A stretch of DNA of 64,000 nt, taken from positions 1 through 64,000 of the forward strand of contig JUEF01000049.1 of NCBI GenBank assembly GCA_000802045.1. The letters are read 5' to 3'. The stretch comes from Peptococcaceae bacterium BICA1-8. GTDB lineage: Bacteria > Bacillota > Peptococcia > Peptococcales > BICA1-8. This document shows positions 63,462 through 64,000 of the stretch, one piece after another (the first letter of the stretch is position 1; every line of letters begins with the position of its first letter). The notes below the pieces were generated by a model. The model was given only the letters and a program-made list of their open reading frames with translations, did no database searches and had not been told where the DNA came from. Position numbers and translations under genes: made by a program.

Positions 63462-64000
63462 ATGACAAAGGATGATCAATTAAAGGCGAATATAGAAGAA
63501 ATCTTAAGTAATAATATGCAGAATAGTTCCTTGGGGATTAATGTCCAGGTAGAGAAAGGCTATGTCAAGCTTCACGGGATGGTTGATACTTTGGCTGAAG
63601 GGGAATTCGCTGCTAAACTGGCAACTAGAATTCCCTTTGTTAAAGGGGTAGATAATGGTCTTACTGTAGCTATGGATAACCTGCGGGAGGATGATGAAAT
63701 AGCTCAATTAGTTTTGAAAAAGTTTATGAACGAGCCAAAGCTCGATATTAAGAAAATTGGTGCTGAATGTGAAAAAGGTGTTGTAATTTTACGGGGGCAG
63801 GCATCAACGTTGGGAGAAATTGAGGTAGCTAAGGAGTTGGCCGCCCAAGTTCATGGTGTGCGGGAAGTAAAAACTTTAGTTAAATTCAGTGAGGAAGCAA
63901 AAGAAGTTGATGATGCATCTATTGTTAACGGGGTAGAAGTTGCCTTAGCGGCTTCGGGTGTGGTTGAAGCTGAAGATGTAGATACTAGCTGCACCAAAGG
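63462..64000 (+). CDS. BON-domain protein (3' truncated by window end)
   Basis: A frame open from ATG 63462 (GTGAGGGGGAGC upstream) to the window end, at least 179 residues without a stop. It contains consecutive BON-like modules with the GVVILRGQASTLGEIEVAKE pattern (about residues 106-125) and a similar block INVQVEKGYVKLHGMVDTLA near 26; a third begins near 150. There is no signal peptide. BON domains bind lipids or hydrophobic ligands in other proteins; the full architecture lies outside the window. Confidence 0.83.
   Translation, partial: MTKDDQLKANIEEILSNNMQNSSLGINVQVEKGYVKLHGMVDTLAEGEFAAKLATRIPFVKGVDNGLTVAMDNLREDDEIAQLVLKKFMNEPKLDIKKIGAECEKGVVILRGQASTLGEIEVAKELAAQVHGVREVKTLVKFSEEAKEVDDASIVNGVEVALAASGVVEAEDVDTSCTK

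Overview
The window is a low-GC Firmicutes chromosome segment, most likely from an anaerobic, spore-forming member of the Clostridia. Support comes from the origin-proximal order yidC-jag-mnmE-mnmG-rsmG-noc-parA-parB, a YyaC-type sporulation protease relative, a SCIFF peptide with its radical SAM maturase, lysine 2,3-aminomutase, LarB/C/E, an orphan NuoEF-type NADH module and the block rpsF-ssb-rpsR-mazG-yybS-gdpP-rplI-dnaB-purA. I cannot name the species. dnaA and oriC would be expected to the left of the window; I saw no DnaA-box cluster inside it.

Layout. 0-10.4 kb: membrane insertion, tRNA modification and chromosome segregation genes, with two perfect parS palindromes next to parB and a perfect Noc-type site inside mnmG (another lies at 13.9 kb), followed by two broken DUF3231 genes. 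10.5-26.4 kb: NuoEF, a D-threonine-aldolase-like gene with a frameshift, a degenerate M23 protein, bactofilin, lipid kinase, CBS-ACT protein, YyaC, transporter, thioredoxin, CvpA, radical SAM, HEAT and MscS genes. 26.6-36.9 kb: ribosomal/replication housekeeping block with several rightward promoters, then purA. 37-41.8 kb: a PadR-controlled membrane operon and larE-larB-larC. 41.8-42.5 kb: six tRNAs. 42.7-46.7 kb: an anchored protein, ablA-ablB and an exonuclease. 46.9-51.5 kb: an island bounded by tRNA-Gly and a copy of its 3' end, carrying Spo0E-like, membrane, truncated JAMM and AbiE-type toxin-antitoxin genes but no visible integrase. 51.6-64 kb: cold-shock protein, HflKC, a leftward five-gene amino-acid dehydrogenase complex, SCIFF peptide/maturase, LysM-G5-M23 endopeptidase, thioredoxin reductase, gluzincin peptidase and a BON protein cut by the window end.

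Intergenic space is heavily colonised by short repeats: about 80-bp palindromes ending in CTGTCATCCTGAG, a 66-bp GTAGGGAACG element, a TGTAGGGGCG element that touches or supplies stop codons, heptamer arrays (actagcc, accagta), and a hairpin repeat filling the tRNA spacers. The strongest leads for new biology are the terminator-bearing leader of larE, the AbiE/JAMM island with an operator over its promoter, and the stop-codon-associated repeat. Three apparent frameshifts or overlaps fall at homopolymers, so sequencing error must be excluded before calling those genes dead.
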